Shown: positions 7,101 to 13,638, counted from the stretch's first letter. The stretch: 18,908 nt of DNA from Prevotellaceae bacterium UBA2738 (GCA_002353585.1 DEJW01000016.1:5470-24377); one strand, 5' to 3'. Numbers and translations: made by a program. The notes: a model not told the origin generated them from the letters alone.

Positions 7101-8468
7101 CTTATCCTTAAAGACTACTGCTATGTTGTCTGGTGTAGCCTTTGCCTGCTGACAGAACAGTGACACTATGGTCTGGGTGTCGTCATAAGGCACGTCGTTA
7201 TGGTTGAAGCTGTCGAGCAGTTCCACCTGTGACTTTGTTGCTATGCTGATGTTGCGCAGATATTCCTCATTGAGGAAACCCTCAACCACAGCCTCGTAGC
7301 TCTCTAAGAACTGACCTATCAGCTGCTCGGAATAGACATCTGTCTCGTACTCTGCATTCACATAACAATGACCGTCTATAATAGCTGCATTAGCATAGAG
7401 AGGCACTTCCAGTGTCGTATGGTCTATTTTCTCAGCCTTTGTCGGTTTGCCGTTTATCTCTACATTGTCCCACACCATTCCGTGCCAGGCGAAGAAGGAA
7501 CCTATCTGCAACTTCAGGTCACTTACCACTTCCATGTATGAATAGGTTTCATGCTCTCTGCAACCCTTCATCTGCTCTTCTCCAGCCTTTAGGAAATCAA
7601 GCACCGTAGTGTCATTGGTGAATTTCGCATATACAGGAACCGTTTTCACCAACATGGCAACAGTACGTGCCAATTGTTTGTCTGTACGACCGCTGTATAC
7701 AGTGCTGAACAGCGCCTCCTGATCATTGTTATATTTAGCCAACAGGTAGCTGTACACCCCAGTGAAGAAGGTACTCTTGAAGATGCCGTGCTTCTTACAG
7801 AAGGCATCGATAGCCTCGAGGCTGACACTCATCTTTCGCCTAAGCAAACCGATTTCTTTCTCCGTCCCTTCCAAGTCGGGAATCAGTTGGCTGAAGGTGT
7901 CGCTGCAGTCGAAGTTCTGGGCATACCACTGCTTAGACTTCTCAAAGGCTGGTGTTTCACGCATTTCTGTTTCCTCACGTACAACGTCTGCCAGAGTCTT
8001 TCCCTCTTTTTCCAAAACATTACCACCATAGGCAGCATCAATATCGTTGAGAATAACCTTCAGTGTCGTGCCATCGCCAATGATATGGTGAATATCAACA
8101 AGAAGATAGAAATGCTTGCTGTCCTTTAGCAGTCGCATACGGAATAGCCTGTCGTTATATATATCAAACGGCAATACCATTCCCTTCTTTTCTTCTTCGA
8201 TATCGGTGATATGCTCTACCTCCAGACTGAATGTCTCCGTATCGTCAATGCTTTGCACTGGTTCGCCTTGTTCGTTCAGCTCTATACGGGTAAACAACGT
8301 AGGATGTGCAGCCACAACAGCCTCTATAGACGCTTTCAGTTTTTCTTCATCCAGACTGCCATCAAGCGTATATAAATAAGTTATATTATAACGATATTCT
8401 CCCAAGTGCTGAACGCACTCTACATATATGCCATACTGGGTTTTAGTTAAAGGTGCAGATGTCTTCAT
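1119..8468 (-). CDS. Two-module NRPS with terminal thioester reductase (C-A-T-C-A-T-R)
   Basis: This 2449-residue peptide synthetase should join two amino acids and release the thioester reductively as an aldehyde. Domains: C1 (about 1-430, HHIIGDG at 127-133); A1 (about 440-925, TSGSTG at 588-593, FDA at 632-634); T1 (about 935-1015, Ser971 in GLTSIMS); C2 (about 1035-1455, HHLIFDG at 1156-1162); A2 (about 1470-1955, TSGSTG at 1619-1624); T2 (about 1965-2040, Ser2000 in LGGTS); R (about 2065-2449, GATGYLG at 2083-2089, YIHSK at 2245-2249). All visible active-site motifs are intact. By GrsA alignment the pocket residues read roughly DAMFSGAVFK (A1) and DAMFSGGIFK (A2), suggesting aliphatic or hydrophobic residues; this is weak. 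An N-terminal C domain in a first module often acylates the first residue. No phosphopantetheinyl transferase, MbtH or thioesterase is in the window. It is the last gene of the operon, 57 nt after the STAS gene. Odd features are short 7-bp repeats inside the frame and a near-identical 403-bp segment in both A domains. Confidence 0.95.
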   Translation of the reverse strand: MKTSAPLTKTQYGIYVECVQHLGEYRYNITYLYTLDGSLDEEKLKASIEAVVAAHPTLFTRIELNEQGEPVQSIDDTETFSLEVEHITDIEEEKKGMVLPFDIYNDRLFRMRLLKDSKHFYLLVDIHHIIGDGTTLKVILNDIDAAYGGNVLEKEGKTLADVVREETEMRETPAFEKSKQWYAQNFDCSDTFSQLIPDLEGTEKEIGLLRRKMSVSLEAIDAFCKKHGIFKSTFFTGVYSYLLAKYNNDQEALFSTVYSGRTDKQLARTVAMLVKTVPVYAKFTNDTTVLDFLKAGEEQMKGCREHETYSYMEVVSDLKLQIGSFFAWHGMVWDNVEINGKPTKAEKIDHTTLEVPLYANAAIIDGHCYVNAEYETDVYSEQLIGQFLESYEAVVEGFLNEEYLRNISIATKSQVELLDSFNHNDVPYDDTQTIVSLFCQQAKATPDNIAVVFKDKKYTYQEVDEISDRIAAYIVAKGLENEDVVSILIPRSEWMVVASLGVLKAGCAYQPLDPSYPKERLNFMMQDASAKLLIADEELRDIVDEYKGEVLLTKDIEQLPALTEESRSQLSIINCQLKPEGLFIMLYTSGSTGVPKGCQLEHGNLVCFCHWYQRYYDLKPEHNVAAYASYGFDACMMDLYPALTCGASVYIIPEELRLDLIALNEYFEQNDITHSFMTTQVGYQFATSIENHSLKHLSVGGEKLATLVPPTNYLFYNAYGPTECTVFTTTYPVDKTLKEIPIGKPTDNTHLYIVDPQGHRVPVGATGELWISGPQVSRGYLNRPDKTAEVYIVNPFSVDERYSRVYRSGDIVRYLPDGNIQFVGRKDGQVKIRGFRIELKEVEVVIRQFPGIKDATVQAFDEDGGGKFIAAYIVSDEQVDIEALNNFILEEKPPYMVPAVTMQIDAIPLNQNQKVNKKALPAPVKPVADSQQQTQAPLNVLEQEIHDIIAEIINTEDFGITTVLGYVGLTSIMSIKLAIQINKRFGVTLNSKALAKTGSVQSIENEILKALLSGDAAKQETAAEVKHADMSNIPLSYAQMGVYVDCMKQPTSTVYNIPATIRFPKGTDVQLFKKSVETVIKSHPQFHVHFDSQEGEIIQIVDVNQPVVIEQSQIGEAEIKKYMVEFVKPFNLRQGPLYRMEIVTTEENVYLLADVHHLIFDGASFDLFLDQLCDLMNGMKIEPESFTYADFVAAQKTAENSEEYAEARDFFQERLGKIEGVTEVPSDLTNPHDNGVVETLYCPLDFAEIDSFCRQRNISPAHHLLAATFYALSRFTNNEQLCITTISNGRSDLRISNTVGMFVNTLALSAFIEEQSVMEFLNETSKNFDETLRHESYPFARIASDYDLSAEIMFAYQMGVIEGHEYRGHPVTMELFESDAPKFRIAFYIENDPTGKPSICLQYDNGRYSKGLMQSLAQSISNAANAFMSNPDAQLKTVSLLDDKQVTLLDSFNQTDVPYDNTQTIVSLFRQQVEKVPDNIAVVYHDVRLTYKQVDEVSDRIAAYLVQQGLKNEDVVSILIPRSEWMVVASIGVLKAGCAYQPLDPSYPKERLNFMMQDASAKLLIADEELRDIVDEYKGDVLLTKDIEQLPALTEESRSQLSIINCQLKPEGLFIMLYTSGSTGVPKGCQLEHGNLVCFCHWYQRYYELTADSHVAAYASYGFDACMMDMYPALTCGATVYIIGEDIRLNLPDLNDYYNANNITHSFITTQVGYQFATNVDNHSLKHLSVGGEKLSAIQPPKNYNLHNGYGPTECTIFTTTYLVKDYEQDIPIGKPLDNMRLYIVDKQFNRLPLGATGELWVSGPHVSRGYLNRPDKTAEVYIANPFSDDEKYSRVYRSGDIVRYLPDGNIQFVGRRDGQVKIRGFRIEMKEVEAVIREYPGIKDVTVQAFDYDNGGKFIAAYIVSDEQVDIKELNAFIGKQKPPYMIPAATMQIDSIPLNQNQKVNKKALPAPVIQAADHEYVEPANDTEKLFCGIFSGVLSVDKIGATDNFFELGGTSLMVTKVIIEADKAGHHVAYGEVFTHPTPRLLAQLVTGETPVENTDDEVTNFDYSGINAILQQNRVETFVKGERQQLGNVLLTGATGYLGIHVLRELIDSDAPTITCLVREQDQEGAERRLKNLLFYYFESSFKELFGTRLFVVNGDVTQDLNEIVNCQLSTVNSIDTVFNCAANVKHFSKTTDIEDVNIGGAKRCVEFCMKTGAKLIHISTTSVGEVWVIRNNGEEVPTLDERKFWFGQFLDNRYIHSKFLAERIVLDAVAHHGLNAKVMRVGNLAPRSYDGEFQANFNSNSYMGRLKVFNTLGCCSYDDYDELTEMSPIDETAKAVVLLASTPKECTVFQPFNNHTELFGDVLQLLSKVGKEIRFVERDEFEKALAEAGQDPEKAKLLSAMLAYQDMAHGQKAVFIDRDNRYTCAVLHRLGFHWSDTAWDYVERMLTAISGFGYFETK
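1979..2010 (-). repeat. 7-bp tandem repeat inside the reductase-domain coding sequence
   Basis: On the plus strand the units are AATTGAC, AGTTGAC, AATTGAC, AATTGAC and a partial AATT. They are translated in frame as EIVNCQLSTVNSI, early in the R domain after the NAD(P)-binding loop. The same repeat type appears at 3646-3673 and 6739-6766. Confidence 0.85.
3535..3937 (-). repeat. 403-bp near-identical segment, A2 copy
   Basis: This segment of the second adenylation domain aligns without gaps to 6628-7030 of the first and differs at only a small fraction of positions. It covers the A1-A3 core region, including TSGSTG, and ends before the specificity-pocket segment, where the two domains diverge clearly. 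This points to recent duplication or gene conversion. Confidence 0.85.
3646..3673 (-). repeat. 7-bp tandem repeat inside the A2 coding sequence
   Basis: Plus-strand units are AATTGAC, AATTGAT, AATTGAT and AATTGAG, translated as SQLSIINCQLK. The tract sits about 10 residues before the TSGSTG loop, where adenylation domains have a variable linker. It is an exact match to the tract in A1 (6739-6766). Confidence 0.9.
6628..7030 (-). repeat. 403-bp near-identical segment, A1 copy
   Basis: This is the partner of 3535-3937 and has the same length. At protein level the ~130 residues differ at only about two places by eye (an L/I and an E/D exchange), while flanking parts of the A domains are clearly less alike. 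Confidence 0.85.
6739..6766 (-). repeat. 7-bp tandem repeat inside the A1 coding sequence
   Basis: Four 7-bp units are identical in sequence and position to those in A2 (3646-3673), translated as SQLSIINCQLK just before the phosphate-binding loop. The repeat must have been present before the segment was copied between modules, or have been copied with it. Confidence 0.9.
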
Positions 8469-8525
8469 GACTAAGGATTTTTTTAGGTGGTTGTGATTGG
8501 TTGTTATAGCGGTAGTGTGTCTGAA

Positions 8526-8828
8526 TTATTCAAACTCAAACAGATTGATGAATCCCGTCAGCGTAAACACATTCTTTATCTCCTTGTTTACGCCTCGCAG
8601 TGTCACCTTGCTGCCACTTGCCTTTGCAGCCTTCAGAATACCGAGCAATATACGCAGTCCGCTCGAAGCTATATACTCCAGCTTCTCACATTCTATTATC
8701 ACGTCCTTACCTGAGGTGTCATACAGGGGTTTCAGAACCTCTTCCACTTCTACAGCTGCTGCTGTATCCATTTCACCTTCTAATGTGGCAACATATTTGC
8801 CGTCGATTTCTTTAAGTGTAGTATCCAT
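8526..8828 (-). CDS. STAS-domain anti-sigma factor antagonist
   Basis: A 100-residue single STAS domain of the SpoIIAA/RsbV type. In partner switching such proteins bind an anti-sigma kinase when unphosphorylated and release it when a serine is phosphorylated. The phosphorylation loop is seen as YIASSGLRILLG, with Ser56 at the position of SpoIIAA Ser58; the usual Asp two residues before is Ala. Length matches the family. The start ATG is at 8828-8826 with no SD sequence. The gene lies between the SpoIIE/ATPase fusion gene (105 nt upstream) and the NRPS (57 nt downstream), so the obvious partner is the neighbour. The final target (sigma factor or other protein) is not in the window. Confidence 0.9.
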   Translation of the reverse strand: MDTTLKEIDGKYVATLEGEMDTAAAVEVEEVLKPLYDTSGKDVIIECEKLEYIASSGLRILLGILKAAKASGSKVTLRGVNKEIKNVFTLTGFINLFEFE

Positions 8829-8849
8829 CTTTATTAAAATTAAATTTTA

Positions 8850-8873
8850 AACGGGAACGTTAACGGGAACGTT
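8850..8873. repeat. 12-bp perfect tandem duplication in the leader of the STAS gene
   Basis: AACGGGAACGTT occurs twice back to back (8850-8861 and 8862-8873), each ending in the palindrome AACGTT. It lies about 22 nt upstream of the STAS start. It may be a double protein-binding site or a fresh duplication. Confidence 0.6.
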
Positions 8874-8892
8874 AAGCCCTTGAACTATTAAC

Positions 8893-8952
8893 CTTTAAAC
8901 TGTCTCTCAACTCTCAACTCTAACCTTTAAACTTTAAACTTTAACCTTTATC
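8893..8952. repeat. Degenerate 7-bp tandem repeat overlapping the end of the SpoIIE gene
   Basis: From 8904 the plus strand reads in 7-bp units CTCTCAA, CTCTCAA, CTCTAAC, CTTTAAA, CTTTAAA, CTTTAAC, CTTTATC, with one more CTTTAAA at 8893. The stop codon (8936-8934) and the last codons (KVKV) of the SpoIIE-like gene are made from repeat units, so the repeat forms the C-terminus. Confidence 0.75.
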
Positions 8953-11141
8953 TTCTTCATCAGCGTCAGTATGTTCTTACCACCCTCACGCTCATAGTTT
9001 ATGGAGTCCATCAGTTCGCGCACCAGCAGCAGTCCCAGTCCGCCTATCTGGCGGTCTTCTGCTGACAGTGTGATGTCAGCCTTCTCCTTTGCTGTTGGGT
9101 CAAAGGCACCTCCTGAGTCGATGATAACGAACTTTATTATGTTGCCGTCCGACATCACTCTCACCTCTATCTCGCCCTCTTTTTCTGCTGGGTAGGCATA
9201 GTCTATCACGTTCACCACAGCCTCTTCCACAGCCAGTCTCAGTTGTGAGGCGAGCTCCTTATCTATCTGCAACTGCTCAGTCACCTGCTTTATAAATGCT
9301 GACAGCTTTGCCACCTCCTTCACATTGTTCTTCAGCGTCAGCGTCTCTGTCAGTTTGCTGTCGAAACTCTGTGCCTCATAGCGTATGGCAAGCATCGTGA
9401 TATCGTCGCTCTGGTGATAGCCACTCACAAACTGGTGCACCCTCTCATTGAAGGTCTCCAGTATCTGTTGTGGCAACATATTGTCTTGCGCACACTTCTT
9501 CAGCACATCCTCCACCCTCTGCATTCCAAACTGCTCTCTTAAGGCATTCTTCGCCTCAGTCACTCCGTCAGTGTACATAAACAGGGTGCTCTCAGGGTTC
9601 AGTTTCGTCTCCTGCAACTGGTATTCCGAGTCTTCAAAGGCTCCCACTGGCAGATTGGCAACAGTAGGCAGAGGTGTCATCTTTCCGCCATCTATCACGA
9701 ATGGTATCTCGTGCCCGGCGTTACAATAGCGCAGGTGTCCTGTTGGCAAGTCGAGCACACCCAGGAACAGGGTGGTAAACATGTTGGTCTTGTTGTTTCT
9801 GCACGAACCTATGTTTATGCTCTTCATTATGCGTACAGGATTATTCTCATGGGCAGAGAAGTCTCTGAACATGGTGTGTATCACAGCCATCATCATAGCT
9901 GCTGGTGCGCCCTTTCCGCTCACATCGCCTATGCAGAAGTACAGTTTGCCGTCTCTTATCACGTAGTCGAACAGGTCGCCACCCACCTCCATAGCAGGAT
10001 GCAGCGAACCGTATATATTCACTTCTTTGTGTAACAGGTGGTTATCTGGCAACATACTCTGTTGTATCTTACTTGCCACTCGCAGTTCGCTCAGCGTGCG
10101 CTCTTTCTCGGCATTCACCTCGCGCAGACTCTCCAGATGCTTGCCCACACGTATCACTATGAATGCCAGCAGTCCTATACCTACCAGCACCATCGAGAGC
10201 AGCCATATACGCACTGAACGCAGACGTCCGAACACCTCGCCGTCGTCATTCACGCTGATGAGCACCCAGTCTGTCTGACCTCCTATGGGGTGATAGAACA
10301 CATGCAGCTTCTCGCCGTCCACGTCCTTCATCGTGCTGTAACCTATCTTGTTTGCATCGGCATCCAGCTTCTTCTTAGCCTGTCGCAGTGTCTCGCAGTC
10401 CTCGCCAGCCAGCAGGTTGCCCTTGCCCGACAGTATGAATCGCTGGGTGTTTTTATACTCTCTCGACTCCTCCATTACGTCGTTGAGCCAGTCCAGCGAT
10501 ATATCCACATACAGTGCTGCCACCGTCTTTCCCTCGCTGTCAGTCACTGGCACCGAATATGTCGTTATCGTGTCCTTAGCTCCATCGGGGTCTACGTATG
10601 GTTCGCTCCAGTGTGCGTTTCTCTTGCTTATGGCATATACGTAATACTCGTCTTTCGTATTGTCCACACCATCTCTGCCTAAATCTTTCGTTATGACGGT
10701 GTCCTTTTCTGTTTTGGTGCCCGTCAGGTATCTTCTGGCACTGTAGGGCTCATAATATTTCGGCTTACCCTTATAGTAATCAGGCAGGAAGGCTGCGCCA
10801 CAACCAATAAACGGAGGGTTATGTGCTACCACCTTACGTGTGAATTCCTCAATATCGGCTGGATCAGCAAGCAGGTAGCCAGCCAGCCACGCCATGTTAT
10901 AGGTGACCACCTCCACCTTACCCAGTTTGTTGCGTATGCCCAGACTGATGGCATTCATCTCTTTTTCCACCGTGCGCTCCATTGATGCCTGGATAAAACT
11001 CTGTGCCAGATATGACATCACAGCCATAGTCATCTGCAGCATCAGTGCTGCAGCTATTATCGCCGTAAGACTGAGGTGCTCTCTCATCAGCACCTGCAGT
11101 TTCTTCCACATGTCGCGTATGTTCAGTTTCTTTTTCTTCAC
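8934..11141 (-). CDS. Membrane Cache-sensor SpoIIE (PP2C) phosphatase fused to an RsbW-like ATPase
   Basis: A 735-residue fusion for partner-switch signalling at the inner membrane. Order: TM1 (about 23-45); extracytoplasmic region of about 260 residues resembling a Cache ligand-binding domain; TM2 (about 309-331); a coiled linker with KIQQSMLP; a SpoIIE-type PP2C phosphatase (about 365-575) with GGDLFDY at 387-393, GDVSGKGAPAA, YTDGVTEA and DDITML; then a GHKL ATPase (about 605-730) with EEAVVNVIDYAY from 639, DSGGAFDP and GGLGLLLVREL from 700. The phosphatase would activate, and the ATPase phosphorylate or bind, the STAS protein encoded next. The start is GTG at 11141-11139, one base after the transporter stop, so translation is probably coupled. 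The C-terminus runs into a 7-bp repeat. Whether the ATPase is a true kinase cannot be told from sequence alone. Confidence 0.92.
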   Translation of the reverse strand: MKKKKLNIRDMWKKLQVLMREHLSLTAIIAAALMLQMTMAVMSYLAQSFIQASMERTVEKEMNAISLGIRNKLGKVEVVTYNMAWLAGYLLADPADIEEFTRKVVAHNPPFIGCGAAFLPDYYKGKPKYYEPYSARRYLTGTKTEKDTVITKDLGRDGVDNTKDEYYVYAISKRNAHWSEPYVDPDGAKDTITTYSVPVTDSEGKTVAALYVDISLDWLNDVMEESREYKNTQRFILSGKGNLLAGEDCETLRQAKKKLDADANKIGYSTMKDVDGEKLHVFYHPIGGQTDWVLISVNDDGEVFGRLRSVRIWLLSMVLVGIGLLAFIVIRVGKHLESLREVNAEKERTLSELRVASKIQQSMLPDNHLLHKEVNIYGSLHPAMEVGGDLFDYVIRDGKLYFCIGDVSGKGAPAAMMMAVIHTMFRDFSAHENNPVRIMKSINIGSCRNNKTNMFTTLFLGVLDLPTGHLRYCNAGHEIPFVIDGGKMTPLPTVANLPVGAFEDSEYQLQETKLNPESTLFMYTDGVTEAKNALREQFGMQRVEDVLKKCAQDNMLPQQILETFNERVHQFVSGYHQSDDITMLAIRYEAQSFDSKLTETLTLKNNVKEVAKLSAFIKQVTEQLQIDKELASQLRLAVEEAVVNVIDYAYPAEKEGEIEVRVMSDGNIIKFVIIDSGGAFDPTAKEKADITLSAEDRQIGGLGLLLVRELMDSINYEREGGKNILTLMKKIKVKV

Positions 11142-11142
11142 T

Positions 11143-12669
11143 TTATCCCATTACCCACTTAACTATCAGCAGTATCACAGGCACAGTGACCACCATGATG
11201 CCGAAGAGGTCTATCAGGGCACCTGATTTAATCATTTTTGTTATAGGAATATAGCCAGAGGCATATACTATAGCATTAGGAGGAGTAGATACAGGCATCA
11301 TGAATCCGAGTGATGAAGCAAGAGCCAGACCCACAGCAACAGGTATCGGACTCAGTCCCAATGACAATGCCGTACTGATAACTATCGGTGCCAGCAGATT
11401 GGTGGCAGCAGTGTGTGAGGTAAGTTCCGAAATCAGCAGACCAGCCACAGAGAACACGACGACAAATACCAATTCGCTTGGGTTGCCACCCATCAGCTCT
11501 CTCAATCCTGCGCCTACCCATGTTGACAGTCCTGTGGTGTACATCAGACTGCCCATAGCCAGTCCGCCTCCGAATAGCAGCAGTGTGCCCCACTCTATTC
11601 CTTCCACGCCATCCCTCCATGTCATGGTCATCTTGCCCTGCTTTATATCCACTGGCAACAGGAACAGCAGCAGTCCAGCCACCATAGCCACCAGTTCCTC
11701 AGGCATGTATTCAGTGAAAGCCTTTACTATCTCTGATTTGCTTCCTAATATCATACTCAGTATGCCAGGAGCCACCCACATCGCTACAGCCACCATGAAG
11801 GCTATCATGGTGTTCACCTGAGCTCTGTTCCATTTGCCAAGTGCTTTTCTGTGCTTCTCTATAAACTCATGGGCACCCTCTATGCGCTTCACGTCAGCAG
11901 GAAACATGCGCCACAACACTGCATAGGCTATAACGAAATAACCCACCATAGCCACAAAGCCCCATATCATCCAGTCAAAGAAACTGATACTCGGAGCACC
12001 TGGTGCCAGTGTTTCCAGGAAACCCATCATGATCAGGTTAGGAGGAGTACCGATAGGTGTCAGCACACCACCGATAGAACAAGCGTATGCCGTCATCAGC
12101 ATCAGTCCTGTGGCATACTTATAGTTCTTCAGGTCTATCACCTTGCCGTTTGTCGCCATCATTTCGCGGATAGCCTCCAACAGTCCTAATGATATAGGGA
12201 ACATCATAGCCGCCGTAGCCGTATTGCTTATCCATCCTGAGCACAGCATACATGCCACACCCATTGCCATGAAGATGCGCTTTGGCGAGTCGCCCACCCA
12301 CTTCATCGACATTATTCCGTAAGCTATCCTCTTATCCAGTCCGTTTACCATCATAGCCTTGGCAAGCATAAAGCCACCCATAAAAAGAAAAATCATCGGA
12401 TTGGCAAACGCACTAAACACTTCCTTCATCGGAGCTATGTCCATCAGCACACACAGCGTAGGACCTAACAACGACGTCACTGGTATGGGCACTGGCTCAC
12501 ATATCCACCATATTGCCGTCCACGCCATCACCGCCAGCAGCTTCTGCTGTGCAGGCTCCATTCCAGGTATAGTTATCAGGCATATCACCACCATGCTCAG
12601 CGGACCTGATACGGCACCTATAGCATGGCGCATGCCATCAAAAGTAATATCAGATTTCATCATGGTCAA
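11143..12669 (-). CDS. DASS-family sodium/carboxylate symporter (SLC13-like)
   Basis: An inner-membrane transporter of about 508 residues with many hydrophobic segments. Family signatures are present: the first SNT substrate/sodium motif in GWISNTATAAM (148-150), the paired loops TPIGTPPNL and MPVSTPPNA, and the second SNT region, which here reads SHT (418-420). DASS proteins carry succinate, malate, fumarate, citrate or related anions with sodium; the exact substrate cannot be read off. The open frame begins with TTG at 12669, but ATG at 12663 or 12660 is a more likely start, shortening it by two or three residues. It is the first gene of the operon, with one nt to the SpoIIE fusion, and a -7 box lies just upstream (12691-12698). 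Tight linkage to a Cache sensor suggests transport and sensing of related anions, but that is inference. Confidence 0.92.
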   Translation of the reverse strand: MTMMKSDITFDGMRHAIGAVSGPLSMVVICLITIPGMEPAQQKLLAVMAWTAIWWICEPVPIPVTSLLGPTLCVLMDIAPMKEVFSAFANPMIFLFMGGFMLAKAMMVNGLDKRIAYGIMSMKWVGDSPKRIFMAMGVACMLCSGWISNTATAAMMFPISLGLLEAIREMMATNGKVIDLKNYKYATGLMLMTAYACSIGGVLTPIGTPPNLIMMGFLETLAPGAPSISFFDWMIWGFVAMVGYFVIAYAVLWRMFPADVKRIEGAHEFIEKHRKALGKWNRAQVNTMIAFMVAVAMWVAPGILSMILGSKSEIVKAFTEYMPEELVAMVAGLLLFLLPVDIKQGKMTMTWRDGVEGIEWGTLLLFGGGLAMGSLMYTTGLSTWVGAGLRELMGGNPSELVFVVVFSVAGLLISELTSHTAATNLLAPIVISTALSLGLSPIPVAVGLALASSLGFMMPVSTPPNAIVYASGYIPITKMIKSGALIDLFGIMVVTVPVILLIVKWVMG

Positions 12670-12690
12670 CGTTATTTTCTAAAACACCTT

Positions 12691-12698
12691 CAAAATTA
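12691..12698 (-). promoter_or_regulatory. Candidate -7 element of the transporter-SpoIIE-STAS-NRPS operon
   Basis: The minus strand reads TAATTTTG, fitting TAnnTTTG, about 28 nt before the first ATG. The nearest upstream TTTG (12714-12711) is only 12 nt away, so the -33 element is not convincing. Confidence 0.4.
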
Positions 12699-12781
12699 CG
12701 TTTTTTCTATCAAATATCGAACGTTTTAACTATAATTAACTATATTGCCAGCTCTTAGTGTTTCCCACGCATAACAAAAAA

Positions 12782-12807
12782 CTGCAAGCAGTTTTCACTG
12801 CCTGCAG
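12782..12807 (-). terminator. Rho-independent terminator after the outer-membrane protein gene
   Basis: On the minus strand CTGCA, a G-U pair and GCAGT form the stem with ACTGC and TGCAG around a GAAA tetraloop, followed by six T. The wobble pair would be an A-C mismatch on the other strand, so it serves the minus-strand gene ending at 12849. Confidence 0.8.
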
Positions 12808-12848
12808 CCTTGTTATTACTTTTTTTAGGTTATTTCCTTGCTACTCTC

Positions 12849-13469
12849 TTATTTCAGGTCAAACTTGTAACCCAAGGTGATCTGGAGCAGGTCGCTACGC
12901 CACTTGTTGTCATCGTTATCAGGCTCCTTATTAACCTTTGTTACAGAGATGTTGTAACGAAGGTCAAGCACCACATTCTTGTACTCGTAAGAAAGACCTA
13001 CTGGGATAGAGAAGTTGAACTTCTTAGCCTTATCCTTAACGTCTTCACCGTCCATTTTAGCACTTGCGAGGAAACCGAACTGCATACCAGTCTTCAGTGC
13101 GAAACCAGGAAGAACATAGAAATCAGCTGTGATAGGGATGTTGAGGTAGTTAAGCTTTGCCTTGTAGTCAATGTCACCAGTCCGACTAGGTTTTGTTGCT
13201 TTCCAACCCTGCTGAGCGAAGTTAACACCTGCAGCTACACCGAGCCAGTTGTTGATGTAGTATTCGCCTTCTACTCCGCCTACGAAGCCTACCTTAGCCT
13301 TGTTGTCATTACCGATTACATCTGATGTCCATGATCCTGACAGATAGCCGATGCCAATACCGACCTTAGGCTGGATAGATATAGTACCAGGTTCACGCAA
13401 TGTGTTGTTCTGTGCACTTGCTGCTATAGCTGCTACAGCCATAACGAGCGTCATCATAATCTTTTTCAT
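12849..13469 (-). CDS. Secreted outer-membrane beta-barrel protein (OMP_b-brl type)
   Basis: A 206-residue protein with a clear signal peptide, probably cleaved after ASA (residue 19) before Gln20. The mature part alternates short amphipathic strands with charged or glycine turns (PKVGIGIGYLSG, GVEGEYYINNWLGVAAGVNF, YLNIPITADFYV) and ends in the strand LQITLGYKFDLK, typical of small Bacteroidetes porin-family barrels of about eight strands. Function is unknown; such proteins are often structural or adhesive. It has its own promoter (13516-13547) and terminator (12782-12807), so it is a single-gene unit and not part of the NRPS operon downstream. The start ATG at 13469-13467 precedes MKKI, a typical signal start. 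Confidence 0.88.
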   Translation of the reverse strand: MKKIMMTLVMAVAAIAASAQNNTLREPGTISIQPKVGIGIGYLSGSWTSDVIGNDNKAKVGFVGGVEGEYYINNWLGVAAGVNFAQQGWKATKPSRTGDIDYKAKLNYLNIPITADFYVLPGFALKTGMQFGFLASAKMDGEDVKDKAKKFNFSIPVGLSYEYKNVVLDLRYNISVTKVNKEPDNDDNKWRSDLLQITLGYKFDLK

Positions 13470-13515
13470 AATACTTTAGACTTTTTGATATTTGTTAAAC
13501 AATAAGTTGTTGGTG

Positions 13516-13547
13516 CAAAGATAAGTATTCTTTTTCTATCTTCCAAA
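13516..13547 (-). promoter_or_regulatory. Bacteroidetes promoter of the outer-membrane protein gene
   Basis: TTTG (13547-13544), exactly 20 nt, then TATCTTTG (13523-13516) on the minus strand. The predicted start near 13511 gives a leader of about 40 nt. This is the best promoter match in the window along with 182-213. Confidence 0.8.
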
Positions 13548-13638
13548 TATTTTTGTAAAAAAGTTTAAATTTTTGTTATTTTTTTTCGTTACACCTTATT
13601 TATATATATAATCTCAACTTCTATTAACTTCTTATTAT

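Noticed and set aside
11276..11821. Open frames overlapping the DASS transporter on both strands
   Set aside because: Conserved transporter motifs are in the main frame; these frames give low-complexity sequence without starts in context.
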